This document shows positions 23,189 through 39,658 of a DNA stretch of 64,000 nt, in pieces. The stretch is taken from the NCBI GenBank assembly GCA_037501455.1, contig CM074861.1, forward strand, positions 99,859,001-99,923,000, read 5' to 3'. The DNA comes from Lantana camara (taxonomy: Eukaryota > Streptophyta > Magnoliopsida > Lamiales > Verbenaceae). Within the stretch, counting starts at the first letter, position 1. Each line of letters starts with the position of its first letter. The translations under genes and the position numbers were made by a program. A model generated the notes under the pieces. It worked only from the letters and a program-made list of their open reading frames with translations. It searched no databases and had not been told where the DNA came from.

Positions 23189-25603
23189 CCCAAACCAAAC
23201 AATCATTGCAGAGTAATAAAAGCGGAAGCAATAATTCATTCAATACTTATAGGTACCATATTTACATATCTACTAATAGGTACCAACAATACATATCAAT
23301 ACAATATCATCTCCAAGATAAGTAATAAGGCATGCTATAAAAATATCAAGTATCTATACATGAACAAAAGATGAGGTGAAGTGTGCTAGACCCAAATTAA
23401 AGACAAGCTAGACTCTAATTCCCGACTAGGATGCACCTACAAAACAACTGAAAAGTTGAGGTGTCAGTCCAACACGGACTGAGCGAGGGGTATAAATAAA
23501 TATAAGCGCACATACATGCAAGTTATAATCTCGGGTAATAATTTTGAAAAATAACAATATAATTTAGTGAAATACGAGATATTATCGCCCGAGGTTACAA
23601 CTAATTCAATTTATCAATTTAATCAATTCAATACAATCAATTCGTGGTCCGGCGAGTGAGGGCAATTCTCCAACCTTACTCCGACTGTGTACAATCAATC
23701 AATCAATTATTTAATGGTTAGGTGATCATGCAATTCATTACGGTGCACAATTAGCAGTTTCAATAACGCCTTCTTCCTCCGGGTGATGGTGGGATTGCAA
23801 GGCCCCACCATCCAGTCAGTCTGGGCAGAGGGTACATGAATCCCTAAGCCCGGAACTCCTTCCTCCCCTAATCTCCTAGGGGGTTTAAGGGTCATCCCAA
23901 TTTGGTGAGAATAGCGCTCGAGTTACCCGTCAGCCCATGTATTCCAGGTTGGCTCGAGCCACTACCCTCGGGCCCACAATGCAATACAATACTCGCCAAA
24001 TCAATCAATCAATCAATACAATAACTCCGTAAATCCTTTGAAAACCAATAACATTTGAAAACTATAGATATATAGGTACATTTTTGGCTTAAAACTTCAC
24101 ATAGGGTTTTACGGGGTTCTATGTATCTAGAATTAAACCTCACCTGAACGACCAAAACAAACAAGGAAACAGCTCACGGGGCCTGCTCCTCATCACCAGG
24201 AAGCTGGTCTGTGCAAGAAAGACAATTGTCCGTGTGACACGACTCAAAATATACCAATTAGGACGAACGGCGTGATCATGAACATTAAAATGTGCAATGA
24301 CAATTTATGGAATGATATGTTCAATTTCATGCATAAAACAATCATATAATAACACGTATCGATCAATTAAGGCATTAAAAACGGGTTTGGAAAATGTAGT
24401 TTTATGCAGAAAATTTTGAACACCGACTGGTGCCCGGGAACGGCCGTTCCAGTTTTGAACTAGGGCTGGGAAGGGCCGTTCACAGCTCCCCGAACCAAAT
24501 CCCTCGCGTCTGTAAAGATTTGGGAAAATTTTGGGGCTGGGAACGGCCGTTCCGGCCACAGGCCAAAACTGGGAAGGGTCGTTCCCAGTCTCGCGGGACA
24601 ACTGGCATGGGGCGGGAACGGCCGTTCCCAGAATGAACTGAGACGGGAAGGGTCGTTCCCAATACGCAGTTGCAGAAAATGCAGAGCAGCAGCAGGGGAA
24701 GCAACGTACCAAAACTCAACCAACAAAAATGGAGCAAACTTAAGATTAAATGCATATATATGATGTAATACACATACTAGCATACATATAGATCAATAAC
24801 AACTTATAAAAACACATAATTTCAAGTTAGATCATCAAGAATTCAACATATGAAACCCATATACTCATTCATGCTCCAAGTCCACAAATCACAAGATGTA
24901 TGCATCAATCTTAAGCTTAAGGTTCATACACATATTTCCAATAACCAATACACAAATTAACCAAGTCTAAACAAAGCCCTATCTAACCCATATAATCAAG
25001 AAAATCATCAATTCTCCAAAAATACCTCAAATGAAAGAAATGGAAGATGAGATGAAGAGATGATGTTGATGATGCTTCAATGAACACAAATCCCACAAAT
25101 TCTAGCTTGGAATGAAGAAATCTCCCTACTTCTTGACAAGGGTTTGGCTCGGTTGAAAGGGAAGAAAATGGAGCAAGTGTATGAAATGTGTATGTATGAA
25201 AAAATGACAAGGTACGTGATATGCTGCTATAGAAAGGAAAAAAAAAACTCCAATTACTATTAAGTCCTTCCATTTATTAAGTTATGCAATTAGCCACAAT
25301 TCCAAGATAAGTGATCAATTAAGTCCAATGCAATTAAGTCCTCAAATTCATAAAAAAAATGAACAAGTAAGGACATAAAAGAAATTAAATCATGTTCGGG
25401 AAAATAATTCACGTTACAATCAAGTTTAATGTATGCAATAATTATAATATGATATGAATTTCAATAAAATACTTAGAATATAATTTTATAAAATTATGTC
25501 ATGACATGGAAAATTAAAGAAATGATCAAATAATAATGAAATCATAACTCTCAAACCCACACGTGTCGTTCATACCTGAAATGCCGAAAGCTGGGGCATT
25601 ACA
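23189..25603. mobile_element. LTR of the same family, 5' end joined to copy A breakpoint
   Basis: The sequence starts cccaaaccaaacaatc directly at the point where copies A and B diverge, and ends tggggcattaca at 25603. It shares family blocks with the other LTRs (cctccgggtgatgg, 'ctccaaccttactcc', a closing tract of 'taagtcc' phrases). The terminal TGTAAC is not visible, so a few 5' bases seem lost. No target duplication is found. It holds the palindrome array at 24436-24660. Confidence 0.65.
24436..24660. repeat. Array of six CG-rich palindromes
   Basis: Units start at 24436, 24468, 24539, 24571, 24614 and 24645. They alternate between GGGAACGGCCGTTCC and GGGAAGGGYCGTTCMC. Each pair is spaced 31-32 bp, so the array is three tandem dimers. 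It is strongly GC-rich in an AT-rich neighbourhood and lies within an LTR. The open frames read across it are a by-product of the repeats. Confidence 0.9.
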
Positions 25604-28600
25604 TTGCAAGATTATTAGCCCAAACGAGTCGTTCTTGATTATGCAGGCGAGCTTATGTCTCAGGCTTTCATTGATTATTGTATGTCTATGAGAATACAAG
25701 TAGAAAAGTCTGTTGCTCATGTACACATACAAAATGGTTTAGCAAAATCATTATTAAATGCCTCTAATTAATAGCTAGGCCATTACTTATGAGAACAAAT
25801 CTCGCTATCTCTACACGGGGATATGATATATTATATGAAGTGGCATTTATACGCATCAGACCATCAAATTACTATGAATTCTCCTAATTACAATTGGCTT
25901 TTGGTCAGCAGCCTAATATTTCCCATCTCATAATTTTTAGATGTGCGGTATATAATCCTATTGCACCACCACAACGCACGAAGATGGGTTCTCAAATGAG
26001 ATTAGAAAAATATGTTGGATATGATTTACCTTCTATAATTTAATATCTTGAATCAATCACTGGGGATTTATTGACAACAAGATTTGCTGATTGTCATTTT
26101 TGATGAAACAAATTTTCCAACATTAGATGGAGAAAATAAAAAGTTGGCGAAAGAAATTACTTGGAATACATTATCTTTGAATCATTTAGATCCTCGAACA
26201 AAACAATGGGAATAAGAGGTTCAAAAGATAATTTATTTACAAAATATTGCAAATCAACTGGCAGATGCATTTACTGACCCAAAAAGAGTCACCAAGTCTC
26301 ATATCTCAGCTGTAAATGCCCCAATTAGAATCGGACTAATCCCAGAAGGACAGTCTATTCAAGTAAATGAATCCAAACCACGCCTAAAGCGTGGGAGACC
26401 AGTCAGTTCCAAGGATAAGAATCCTGAAAAAGGAAATAAGCAAATGATCAACAGTGAGGAGGTTAATGCTCAACAAGATATAACTACGAATAAAGCTTTA
26501 GAAGAAGCACAGGTACCTATAAATATGAAAAATAAAGAAATCTCAATTAGTTATGTCAGAAATAAAAATGGAACCGAAGAAATACAATTGTCGACAATAT
26601 CCTTGCACATAATGTAGCTACAAATATTTTAGGGTAAATTACGGCAACCCCTCTGTCCTTTGGCACGTTTTGCACTTTCCCCCTTAACCTTTGATTTTGT
26701 GCGATTTTCTCCCTCATCTTTGTAAAACGTATCATTGTCCCCCTTTTGGACGGGATCTTGGGGAATATTCCGTTTAATTTTTTGAAAAATATTTTGGCGT
26801 GATTTCTAAGGTCAAATCTATTCAAATCAGATGTCAAATGTGTTAATATTATACATAAAATCAAAGATCTCGATGCAAGGAACACAATGGTGGCCTTGAA
26901 ACCAAAATCCGACAACCGGAGAAAGAGGAATTACCGGTCAAAGATGGCACATGGGTGACAGAGCGTTGCAGGCGAATTCCGGCATCTTCCGACCATCAAT
27001 AGGTTCGAATGGTGTAGAGCTTTTGTTCATCTTAGAGAGATGGACACGATGGCAGTGGTCTTGACTCTTGGGTCATCGTGACGGAGGAGAAATCGACGGT
27101 CAAAGTTCACTTTGTATAAATTCGAACGGAATATTCTGGGAATATTGCATCGGAATCATGCAAAATGAGTAACGTGCAAAAAAATTCAAAGGTGAGGGTA
27201 GAAATCGCGCAAAATCAAAGGTGAAGGGGGAAAGTGCAAAACGTGCCAAAGGACAGGGGGGTTACCATAATTTACCCAATATTTTATAAGAAAAATGAGG
27301 ATCTTGAATCAAAATCTGTTGAAGAATGCAAAAATTGAAATGATTGGCCAAAATGGAAAGATGCAATTAAAGAAGAATTTAATTCACTCTCTAAATGTGA
27401 AGTTTTGGAGCAGTAGTCCAAACACCTGATAATCTAAAGCCAGTGGGGTATAAGTGGATATTTGTACATAAATACAACAAATAAAATAAAGTCCTATGAA
27501 AATGAAGCATGACTTCGGGCACAAGGGTTTCCGCAAAAACCTGGAATTGATTATGAAGAAACTTACTCTACTTTGGTGGGTGCAATCACGTTTAGATATT
27601 TCATTAGTCTGGCAGTATATGAAAAACTTAATATGCATCTATTGAGCATTGTTTGCAACATACCTATATAAATCACTTGATAATAAAATTTATATGAAAA
27701 TTCCTGAAGGTGTCAAGATGCCTGAAGCATATAAAAGTTCCCGGGAAAAATATTCAATAAAATTACAAAGATTATTAAACGGATTAAACAATCTGGGCGG
27801 ATATGGTATAATCGCCTTAATGAAATGATTCTATTTATCCTTGTGTCTTAGTAAAGAGGTTTGGATCAAAATTTGTTTTAGTTGTTGTATATGCCGATGA
27901 CTTAAATATCATTGGGACTCCTGAAGAGCTATCAAACGCAATGAATTATTTAAATGAAAGACCTTGGAAGGATAAAATTTTGCATCGAGATAGAAATTGT
28001 TTATTGCAAAAGTGAAATATTTGTTCATCAATCGGCATGTACCGAATGATTATAAAACGATTTTATATGGATAAGGCACATCCATTGAGTACCCCGATGG
28101 TTGTGAGATCACTAGATATAACAAAAGATCCATTCCGGCCTAAGGAATATGATGAAGAAATTCTTGGTCCTGAAGTACCATATCACTATTGTGGCATTAA
28201 TGTATTTTGTTAATAATATAAGACAACACATAGTATTTTCAGTGAACTGCAACTCATATTCCAATTCGAAGGCATTAAAGTTAAATTAAATAAATTTTGA
28301 TATCTACGTGAAATACCTGATATGAGTTTATTTTATTCATATAATTTTGTTCCTCTATTAATTGACTATCAATATGCAGGATATCTATTTTGATGCCATA
28401 AAGCTCAACATATTTCAACAAAGTTCTTTTTCGCTCATGACCTTCAGAAGAATGTAGACATAGATGCATACAAATATGTTCGAGTGAAAATCTGACCGAT
28501 ATATTTGAGAAGTTGATATATAAGATTGGAATGTGTCGATCTAAAGATATTAAGTGATGTCATCATGAGGGGGAGTGGATACACGCTGTACTCTTTACTT

Positions 28601-28728
28601 TTGTTGAGGTTTTGTCCCATTGGGTTTTCCTAGTGAAGGTTTTTAATGAGGCAGCCCAATGTGCGTACTTCATGAATATAATTTTTTAGCAAGGTGCATC
28701 AAACCGTAATGGACATTCAAGGGGGGAG
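25604..28728 (+). pseudogene. Ty1/copia polyprotein remnant (integrase, RT, RNase H)
   Basis: Forward translation, with many stops and frameshifts, follows a copia polyprotein. The integrase core comes first (AGELMSQAFIDYCMSM, SVAHVHIQNGLAKS near 25640-25750), then GCAVYNPIAPP-like text (about 25940). A linker with PRLKRGRPVSSKDKNP follows at about 26380. The RT comes next (VGYKWIFVHKYN-like near 27450, YADD region VVVYADDLNIIGTPEEL at about 27890, MDKAHPLSTPMVVRSLD near 28070) and a C-terminal FEKLIYKIGMCRSKDIK at about 28505. Gag, protease and the 5' LTR are missing. A foldback element splits it at 26632. A purine tract AAGGGGGGAG precedes the LTR. Confidence 0.85.
26632..27277. mobile_element. 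Mutator-like foldback element with 9-bp TSD
   Basis: Terminal inverted repeats start gggtaaattacggcaacccc and end ggggttaccataatttaccc, continuing through complementary blocks (tttggcacgttttgcacttt). A perfect 9-bp duplication AATATTTTA flanks it (26623-26631 and 27278-27286). A 9-bp TSD with long TIRs points to the Mutator superfamily. It is 646 bp with no transposase, and is inserted in the copia linker region. Confidence 0.9.
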
Positions 28729-28972
28729 TGTTATAAATAATGAATATTATGAATGTCAATTGATTGTGTAATCGATTTATTTATGGGATTGATATCCATG
28801 ATTAAATTATTGATTAGTCAACCTTTCCTTTTGTTTTGTATTACAGTACCTATAAATTGAGGCTTATTGATCATTGTACATACACTCAACAATTAATAAA
28901 ATCCTCCTCTTCTCCCTCTATTCTTTTAGCCTTACTCTGTTACTACCTCTGTCGCTTAATATAATAGTATAG
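28729..28972 (+). mobile_element. Ty1/copia 3' LTR, probably truncated
   Basis: Begins TGTTATAAATAATG directly after the polypurine tract. It includes a possible TATA region (cctataaattgagg near 28850) and a polyadenylation-like aataaaatcc. The expected terminal CA is not seen before sequence of a different character starts at about 28973, so the end is uncertain. Confidence 0.65.
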
Positions 28973-29385
28973 ATGATAGATAATATTAAGTCCGAAAATA
29001 GTTACTAATTCAAAAAAAACACATTTTTTATGAAAAATATTGAACGACAATTCGTATTCACAAGTTGAATCAATTAAACAAGGTGTAAAAAAATAAAATA
29101 AAATAAAAAATTACACCCGCGTGTTGCGCGGCCAAAAAGCCAGCAATCATGAGTGGTCACGTGGCATTGGGTCGATCTTAATTGTGTGGCCGTTGAGATT
29201 TCAAACCCTTTCAACCGTCGGATCAATCCCAATGTGTTGGCCATGGTATTTGACTATTTGGGTAATCTTGGTTGTGTGGCCGTTGAAATTTTCCCACCCA
29301 ATCCTAAAATATCCAATGAGTTTCACGATTTCATGAAACGACATGTAATTCTAGTTTAAAATTAATTAAATTAAAATAAAATAAG
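28973..29385. other. Spacer without recognisable genes
   Basis: AT-rich sequence, a short GC-rich hairpin near 29117-29132 (ccgcgtgttgcgcgg), and two related blocks (gtgtggccgttga at about 29185 and 29275) that repeat each other. No coding signal. Confidence 0.5.
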
Positions 29386-29400
29386 GAGAGGGAGCGTACT

Positions 29401-29860
29401 CTTTTTTTCTTTTTTTCTTTTTTTTGAAAGAGGCCACCAGGCCTAAATTAATTCATCTCCTCTAAAACATCATCAATAATAAATTGGGAATGTCAACCGA
29501 GCCAACGCAGATCGAAACCGCTTTACGAGCTAACTTGTGAGCCACCCTATTGACATCACGTCTAACAAGTGAGAAAGACCAACCCGACAACTGATTACAA
29601 ATTGACTTAATATCGCTAAAAATGTTACCCAATTCTGATAGAAGATCCTCCTCCGAGCGCATCTTGTTGATCACATTGAAGTTGTCGCCTTCAAAGATAA
29701 CGTGGCTCCAACCAAAGTCACTTGCTAGTTTAGCCGCTGATAAAGCTGCTTGCATCTCTGCCACCATTGGGTCCGAAGTATGCAACTTTCTTTCGGTTTC
29801 CCATCCAACACATGCTCCATTCTCATTCCTAGCTACGACACCTATACCGATTGCATTTTC
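29401..29860 (-). mobile_element. 5'-truncated LINE with RNase H-like coding and 15-bp TSD
   Basis: On the minus strand the translation contains AEMQAALSAAKLASDFGW, SHVIFEGDNFNVINKM and VRRDVNRVAHKLARKA. This is the RNase H-like (RVT_3) domain at the end of plant LINEs. A poly(A) tail (read as T-rich 29402-29425) closes it. The 15-bp sequence gagagggagcgtact stands on both sides (29386-29400 and 29861-29875), as expected for target-primed insertion. Only about 460 bp were inserted, so it was dead on arrival. Confidence 0.92.
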
Positions 29861-29884
29861 GAGAGGGAGCGTACTTACTATATA

Positions 29885-30150
29885 AGGGGGAATTACGTTT
29901 AGGTCCCCTGAGGTTTGTCCTAATTACAAATCAGTCCCTCTTGTTTTAAAAATTACATACAAGTCCCTAAAAACACTGTTTTATTTGAGGTCCCTGGATG
30001 CCGTTAGGGTTCCGTTAATTTTGATAGTACTACATTGTTGATGTGATTTAGTTAAGGGGTTGTTTTGTAAGAAAATTCATAGTTCAGGGACTTTTTTGTA
30101 ATATTTTTCGGAAATTCAAATGTCAAAATTAACGGAACCCTAGCGGCGTC
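29885..30150. mobile_element. Foldback MITE, right end truncated
   Basis: Starts gggggaattacgtttaggtc. Internal inverted blocks (gccgttagggttccgttaat against attaacggaaccctagcggc) face each other at about 30000 and 30125. The outer right arm is missing. It resembles the element in intron 5 of the beta-glucosidase (32160-32706), whose ends also read gggaaattac. Confidence 0.6.
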
Positions 30151-30180
30151 TCATTAATTAATTAATGAGACAAGCCCTTA

Positions 30181-31025
30181 GGCATGATTGGTATGCATGA
30201 ATGGAATGAGACAGGAAAGGAATGAACTTTGTAATGGAATGAACAAAGAAATGGAATGACTTTATTATGGCATTGCTATGATTGGTACGCCAAGTAATAA
30301 AGTTAGTAATGAAATAAAAATTTTAAACTTATTTCACTAATAATAATAATAAAATATATATAATAAAATATATTTTTATATTAAATATATATTTTAAATT
30401 TTTTATTTTGAGTAACAATATATTTATTTCATATATAAATATATTATTATTATTTTACATCGAATGTGTTATATATATGACATTTATTATATATATATGT
30501 ATGAGTGTGAGAGTGAGTTTGTGACATATATATATATACTATGTCTATTCATGCATAGATTATATATTAATTATTTATTATATTTAATATATTTCTTGAT
30601 ATTTAAAAATAAATTTTAATATAAATATCAAAATTTGTTCTTTATAAAATATTTGAATTTATAAAATTTTATAAACAAAATAATATTTTGAACAGGTATT
30701 TTAAATGTATAATATATTTATATTTACATATATTTGATTTAATTTATTAAATTTTCAATGTGATTAATAGTATTTAATTTTTATTCATCAAAATAATAAA
30801 ATATAATATGTATTTAACAAATATGTGACGAAAATATAAAAATAATAATAAATTTTAAACATTGGGAATGACTAATATACCATGGGGGATCAAAAGAATG
30901 GGTAATCCCATGCTTGTGGGAATGGGCATTACCGCGGGAATGAGCATTCCTAATCATGTTTTGGTACCAATCATGGGTTTAGGAATGGACGCGGTAATGT
31001 CCATTCCATCATACCAATCATGCCG
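30181..31025. mobile_element. Harbinger-like MITE just upstream of the beta-glucosidase promoter
   Basis: Terminal repeats GGCATGATTGGTATG and CATACCAATCATGCC are inverted copies. TTA stands directly before the left end (30178-30180) and TTA at 31026-31028, one base after the right repeat. A TTA target and GGCATG-type ends fit PIF/Harbinger MITEs. The interior is AT-rich and non-coding. Its right end lies 10 bp before the TATA box of the gene. Confidence 0.75.
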
Positions 31026-31034
31026 TTAGTCGCC

Positions 31035-31042
31035 TATAAATA
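31035..31042 (+). promoter_or_regulatory. TATA box of the beta-glucosidase gene
   Basis: TATAAATA lies 88 bp before the ATG at 31130. Transcription would start around 31065-31075, giving a short A-rich leader. The sequence 5' of it is MITE, so any upstream elements are MITE-derived or distant. Confidence 0.75.
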
Positions 31043-31129
31043 CGTGAAGGTGGCTCATTAGTTTCTTGCCAGTAACAATATATTCATAATACAACAAAAG
31101 AAGATCAATCGTTTCTCTTTGCTATCACT

Positions 31130-34923
<3,794 letters not shown>

Positions 34924-35126
34924 AAACATGACATTTGGGAGCTATGGAAGACTAAATTATCTGTGTGTTTTTTGAATTATGTATTCTGCTTAACGTGTCT
35001 TGTTTGATTGCATGAATAATGTACTGTGTGATTGATATGTGTGTTTGGTTTGATCCGAAATGAATCATGTAACACTTCAAGTGCGGAGTGCCTGTTTGCT
35101 TTGACCTTGAATTTGATTATTGTGAA

Positions 35127-35132
35127 AATAAA
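35127..35132 (+). terminator. Polyadenylation signal (AATAAA)
   Basis: AATAAA about 200 bp past the stop codon of the beta-glucosidase, after a T/G-rich 3' untranslated region. Confidence 0.6.
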
Positions 35133-36804
35133 ACTTTTCCATTATCATCAGTAGCTTCATTCTCATAACCCTTATTCTCGTAATCTTTATGCTTTGGATT
35201 TCTTCTTTCAATACTCTGTTTCATCTTATATATAAATTTCACTCAACTACACATATTAAATGTATTAGTAGATAGTTATGTCACAATTGTTTTTATCACA
35301 TATATATATAAGTAAAATAAGATATGAAATAAAAAAATTGAAACATACAATCCAACCCTATGACACCTCGAGCATGTAGTTATCACATCCCCCTCATTAG
35401 AACTTGACAAATATACGAAACGGATAATCCTTATACACGTCAAGCACTAGCGAACGGGAGACATTGAAGACCACACCTAACTAGGCGGCACTAGATGGAC
35501 AGTAGTCAGAGTCTCATGCATTAGCGAAAGAAAGTTAAACAAGTAACACGAAGTGGCTACAGGCCGGCACTATTTAAACAAATAACCAGAAGCTCAGGAA
35601 CTAAACATAATATGCGTAGATAAGGCCACATCGGCCACAATTACCAAAAGTAAAGTTGTACACAGGTGTCATATATATATACCAACTATACGAGACAAGT
35701 AATACATTACAAAAGATTATCCTAACTGGACTCGACTCAAAAAGAAAGGCTAGATAAAACCGCCGCCTAGTCAGCTCCAACCTACAACCAATACAAGGGG
35801 ACAAGAAAGAAAGAGAAAGAGGGTCAGTCGAGCAACTGTGACGCGGATATAATATACAAGAAATATATAATGCAAGAAGAAAAGAGAGATGCAATGCAAG
35901 AATACACGCCTGGATTCAATATAGCCTTCATGTTTTCAATAGCAATACAAGAATCAAGTTTCCAGAATAGAAGACGTATATTGAATTAAGTATTTCCAAT
36001 CAATCATTTGTTATCGAGCCATACCATTCTCCAACCTTACTCCACAATACAAGAACAATAACAAAAAATCCCTTTTTCCTCCGGGTGATGGAAGGGTAAA
36101 TTACGCCCTAACCATCCAAGAACACGCGAGTCATAGCCCATTTTGGTGCTATGATCCTTCGGCCGAAGCCGGTCACAGGTAACGCATGGTATCGATCAAC
36201 TACCTCCGATGATAACATGTGCACCCATAGAGGGCGCGAGATAGGTTCACCGTCGGCCCTTGCCTTCTCAGATCCCCTACCCACGTTGCGTCGGATCCCT
36301 TTCCATTGGAAATAAGCCAAAGGGGAACAATAAACACGCACTTGATTAATGCAATGCATGCAAAACATTTATCATTACCATTTTCCAAGAGCATGAACGC
36401 ACGCGAGAATATATATATATATACCTATCTATTAAATACGTGATTGTCTATCGTTTTATTAATTATGTTGAAAAGGAAATTCCAATATATATATATTATT
36501 CTACATGCGGGTAACAATCCAAAACATGAAGGTCATACGGGTTTAAGTATTGGTTACAGCAAGAGAATAAATCTCACCTGGATAACCTCAACAAAAAAGA
36601 TGACAGGACAAGCAACCTAGACCACAGGTCCTCAGGAGGATCACCTAGACAAATGACACGATTACCAATACAATTAAACTCAATAAAACTAAGTATATAT
36701 AGGCTCTCGGCAATGTATAAGGATTATATGAAATAGTATTAGATGCATTACGAGTCATGAAAGGGCGTGACACTACTAGAAAACATGGTTTTTATAACCG
36801 AATT

Positions 36805-39658
36805 TGTAGCGCCCCGAGCGTCGAGACACCACATCCCCCGCACCATAGCCCGGCCTACATACGAAATGGGCAATCAGTATGCACACCAAGCTATAGCGAA
36901 CGGAAGACAAGCAAAATTAACACCTAGCTAGGCGGCTCTAGATAGACAGTCGTCAAAGAAACAGGCGGTAGCGGAAGCAAAAGTAAACATTCAACATGCA
37001 ATGGCCACAGGCCAACATTAATTAAAACATGTAATTCGGTTTCAATAACAAAATTCACCCAGATAAGGCACAAGACCAAATAAAACAACTACATTAGGCT
37101 CACAGGCCACAATGATATATCAATACCTAAAACATTAATCAAGAACATGAGTTACCCTGTATTAAACAAATGCAAAGATGAGCTTGAAGCAATCCTAAAT
37201 AAATTAAACTTGACTCGAGAAGTAAAACACGGCTCACACGCCGCCTAGCTGACTCCAACCTGCAGCCAATAAGGTAACAAGAAACAGAACAAGAGGGTCA
37301 GTCGAGCGACTGGTGAGGCGGAAGAGATATAATAGATAAATACACGATGCAATAGGTAGAGACATGCCATGCTATAACAAGCTGTCTCAATCCGATATAG
37401 CCTAAATTTTCAATAATAAAGCCGTCATTTACTTTAGTCTCACTTTCAAGAACAAGACAATCATTCATTTTCAAGAACGATGGCGTATACTTTCCCGGCT
37501 CCTCTTCCCACGTTGCCTCGGGCCCTTACCCCACTCAAACATGTAAGTGGAGCTCCACCAAAACACGCGAATGTGGAGTTTCAAGAACAAGCACTCGGTT
37601 ATGCAATGCATACAAGAAACCTTCCATTTTGACAATTAAGTCATGAACACACGCACAAGAATCTATATGTATAACCCATTTGTTACTTGAAATCCATTTA
37701 CAATAAAAATCGAGAATACAGTAATCAATCACGTATTTATTAGATAGGTATACATATATGTATAATATTTCGGGAAACAATTCCAATTTGTGTAGGCTAT
37801 ACGGGTATAGGTTATTGGTTACAGCAAGAAGATAAACCTCACCTGACAAGCGACAGGACATGAGAAGGATACAAGATAGTGGCTAATCGACCGATGATCT
37901 CCGCCTTGGAGAAGAACTGGACAAGAAAGGAAACAATGTGTACTCGTGAGACGAGACTCAATAATGATACCAAATATGATGCACGGCAATGCTCATGTAA
38001 TTAAATAAAACTATCTCAACACCTTAATAACCAAATAAATTGGCAATCAAGTGGCACTTAAACATGTATGAGAACCAATTAACATCTAAGAGATGAAATT
38101 AATCTCGAGGAGTCACGCATTCATATCAGTCAAACATTTCAAGTTCAATTCGTATAGGGCATGGAGTCACACAAACATGGTTGAGCAATTAAGCACCAAG
38201 AAGTGTCATATAGGAGTATAATTATCAATGAACCAAATATATATATCATACAATTCACATACGGGAGCCAAGAGAGTGGAAGGAATGCAAGAAGAGAAGT
38301 TTTAATGAAGTTGGGCAAAAACTGACAATTTTCGGAAATGCGCATGCTGTAGGAAAACCGGAATATCTTGAGTTCTAGAATCTGGAATTGAGTTTTGTTT
38401 GTTGGGTAAGAAACTAGACACAAAGATCTTTCTGATGATATATGACTCATTTTCTAGTTCAAAGCGAGGAGAAAATGACACAAGCTTGAAGTTAGGTGAA
38501 TGCAGATTTCCGACGAAGTGGTGACACCAAATTAAAATGGATATATCTCTCAAACTAGAAAAGATATTGAGGTGATTCCAATTTCAGAGTGTTCTACACT
38601 GAAAAAAGTTGATTGTATGCAAAAATTAGGTCAATCGGAGTTCATTTGAGGGGGTGGGGAAAATACAAGGAAAAATCTACCCGGTCGGGAAAAAAGAGTG
38701 CAGAAAACTCTCTGGGCTAAAGTACCCGCCCGGGTACTTTTCTTCATGAAATTTAGCAGGCCGGGGAAGGTATTTTCAGCTGCAAAACGAGGAGAAACAG
38801 GGGAAAACAGGGGAGGAAGGGAAAAGGGAGCAAAGTCACCACAAAACTCGCCTAAAACACTCCAAAACAATCATATAACATGCATATAACTCATATATAC
38901 CAATTAGGCATCATATACTTCATGGAAACATGCTTTGATCAACCAAAACTTATCCAACAAACCCATATGTGATCATGATCCTTCTCACTCAAACTCAAGA
39001 ATTATGCATGAAATTCAAGTTGCTAGCTCATGATCATGCTTCTACTAGCTCAAATCCAAGTTATCAATGTAAAACCATAACCCTAGCTCCACTTATGAAA
39101 TTCAAGAATCAATCATAATCTCATCTATACCTTGAATGCAAGAAAGGAAGGATGAAATGATGTTGGGATGATGATGCTTCCAAGATATGAAATTTCCTCC
39201 TTGAATTCAAGCTTGAAATGATCAAATTTCCTCCTTCTCTTCTTGGTGTTTGGATCGTGACTAAGTGTGTGTGAGTGTGTGAAATTCTTTGGATGAAAAT
39301 AGAATGAAATGGAATGGAATGGAAGAGATGGGATGATATTTACAAAAGTCTTCCAAGAATGTGCATGACTCATCAATTTTTGCACTTAAGTCCCTCAATT
39401 ATTTGAAGTCATGTAATCAAGTTTCATCTCATGGCAATTGATCATTTAACTCGATTCATATTAATGCAATTAAGTCCACACATTTAAGGAATGATCAAGC
39501 AAGGACACATATTTGCATTTAGTCACATTGACAATTAATTCACGTAAAATTTCACTTTAACGATAATTTCATATAAGTTCATGGAAATAGAATGCATCTA
39601 ATGTTATGAAATTTATATAACATCACATAGTGCCTAAATGGAAAACCAGGGCATTACA
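36805..39658. mobile_element. Solo-LTR-like element, TSD GAATT (copy B)
   Basis: Duplicate of 5663-8516, nearly identical, with the same TGTAGC...ATTACA ends and GAATT on both sides. Its position within the CACTA shows that insertion preceded the duplication. Confidence 0.85.

Noticed and set aside
24305..24783. Overlapping open frames of up to 135 codons on both strands
   Set aside because: They come from the GC-rich palindrome array inside an LTR. The text is repetitive in all frames and matches no protein family.
28960..29135. Possible Helitron 5' end on the minus strand (TCTATACTATTATATTAAG at 28973) and a GC hairpin near 29117
   Set aside because: The two are in the wrong order for one element, and no CTRR end follows the hairpin at the right distance. 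A truncated Helitron remains possible but unsupported.
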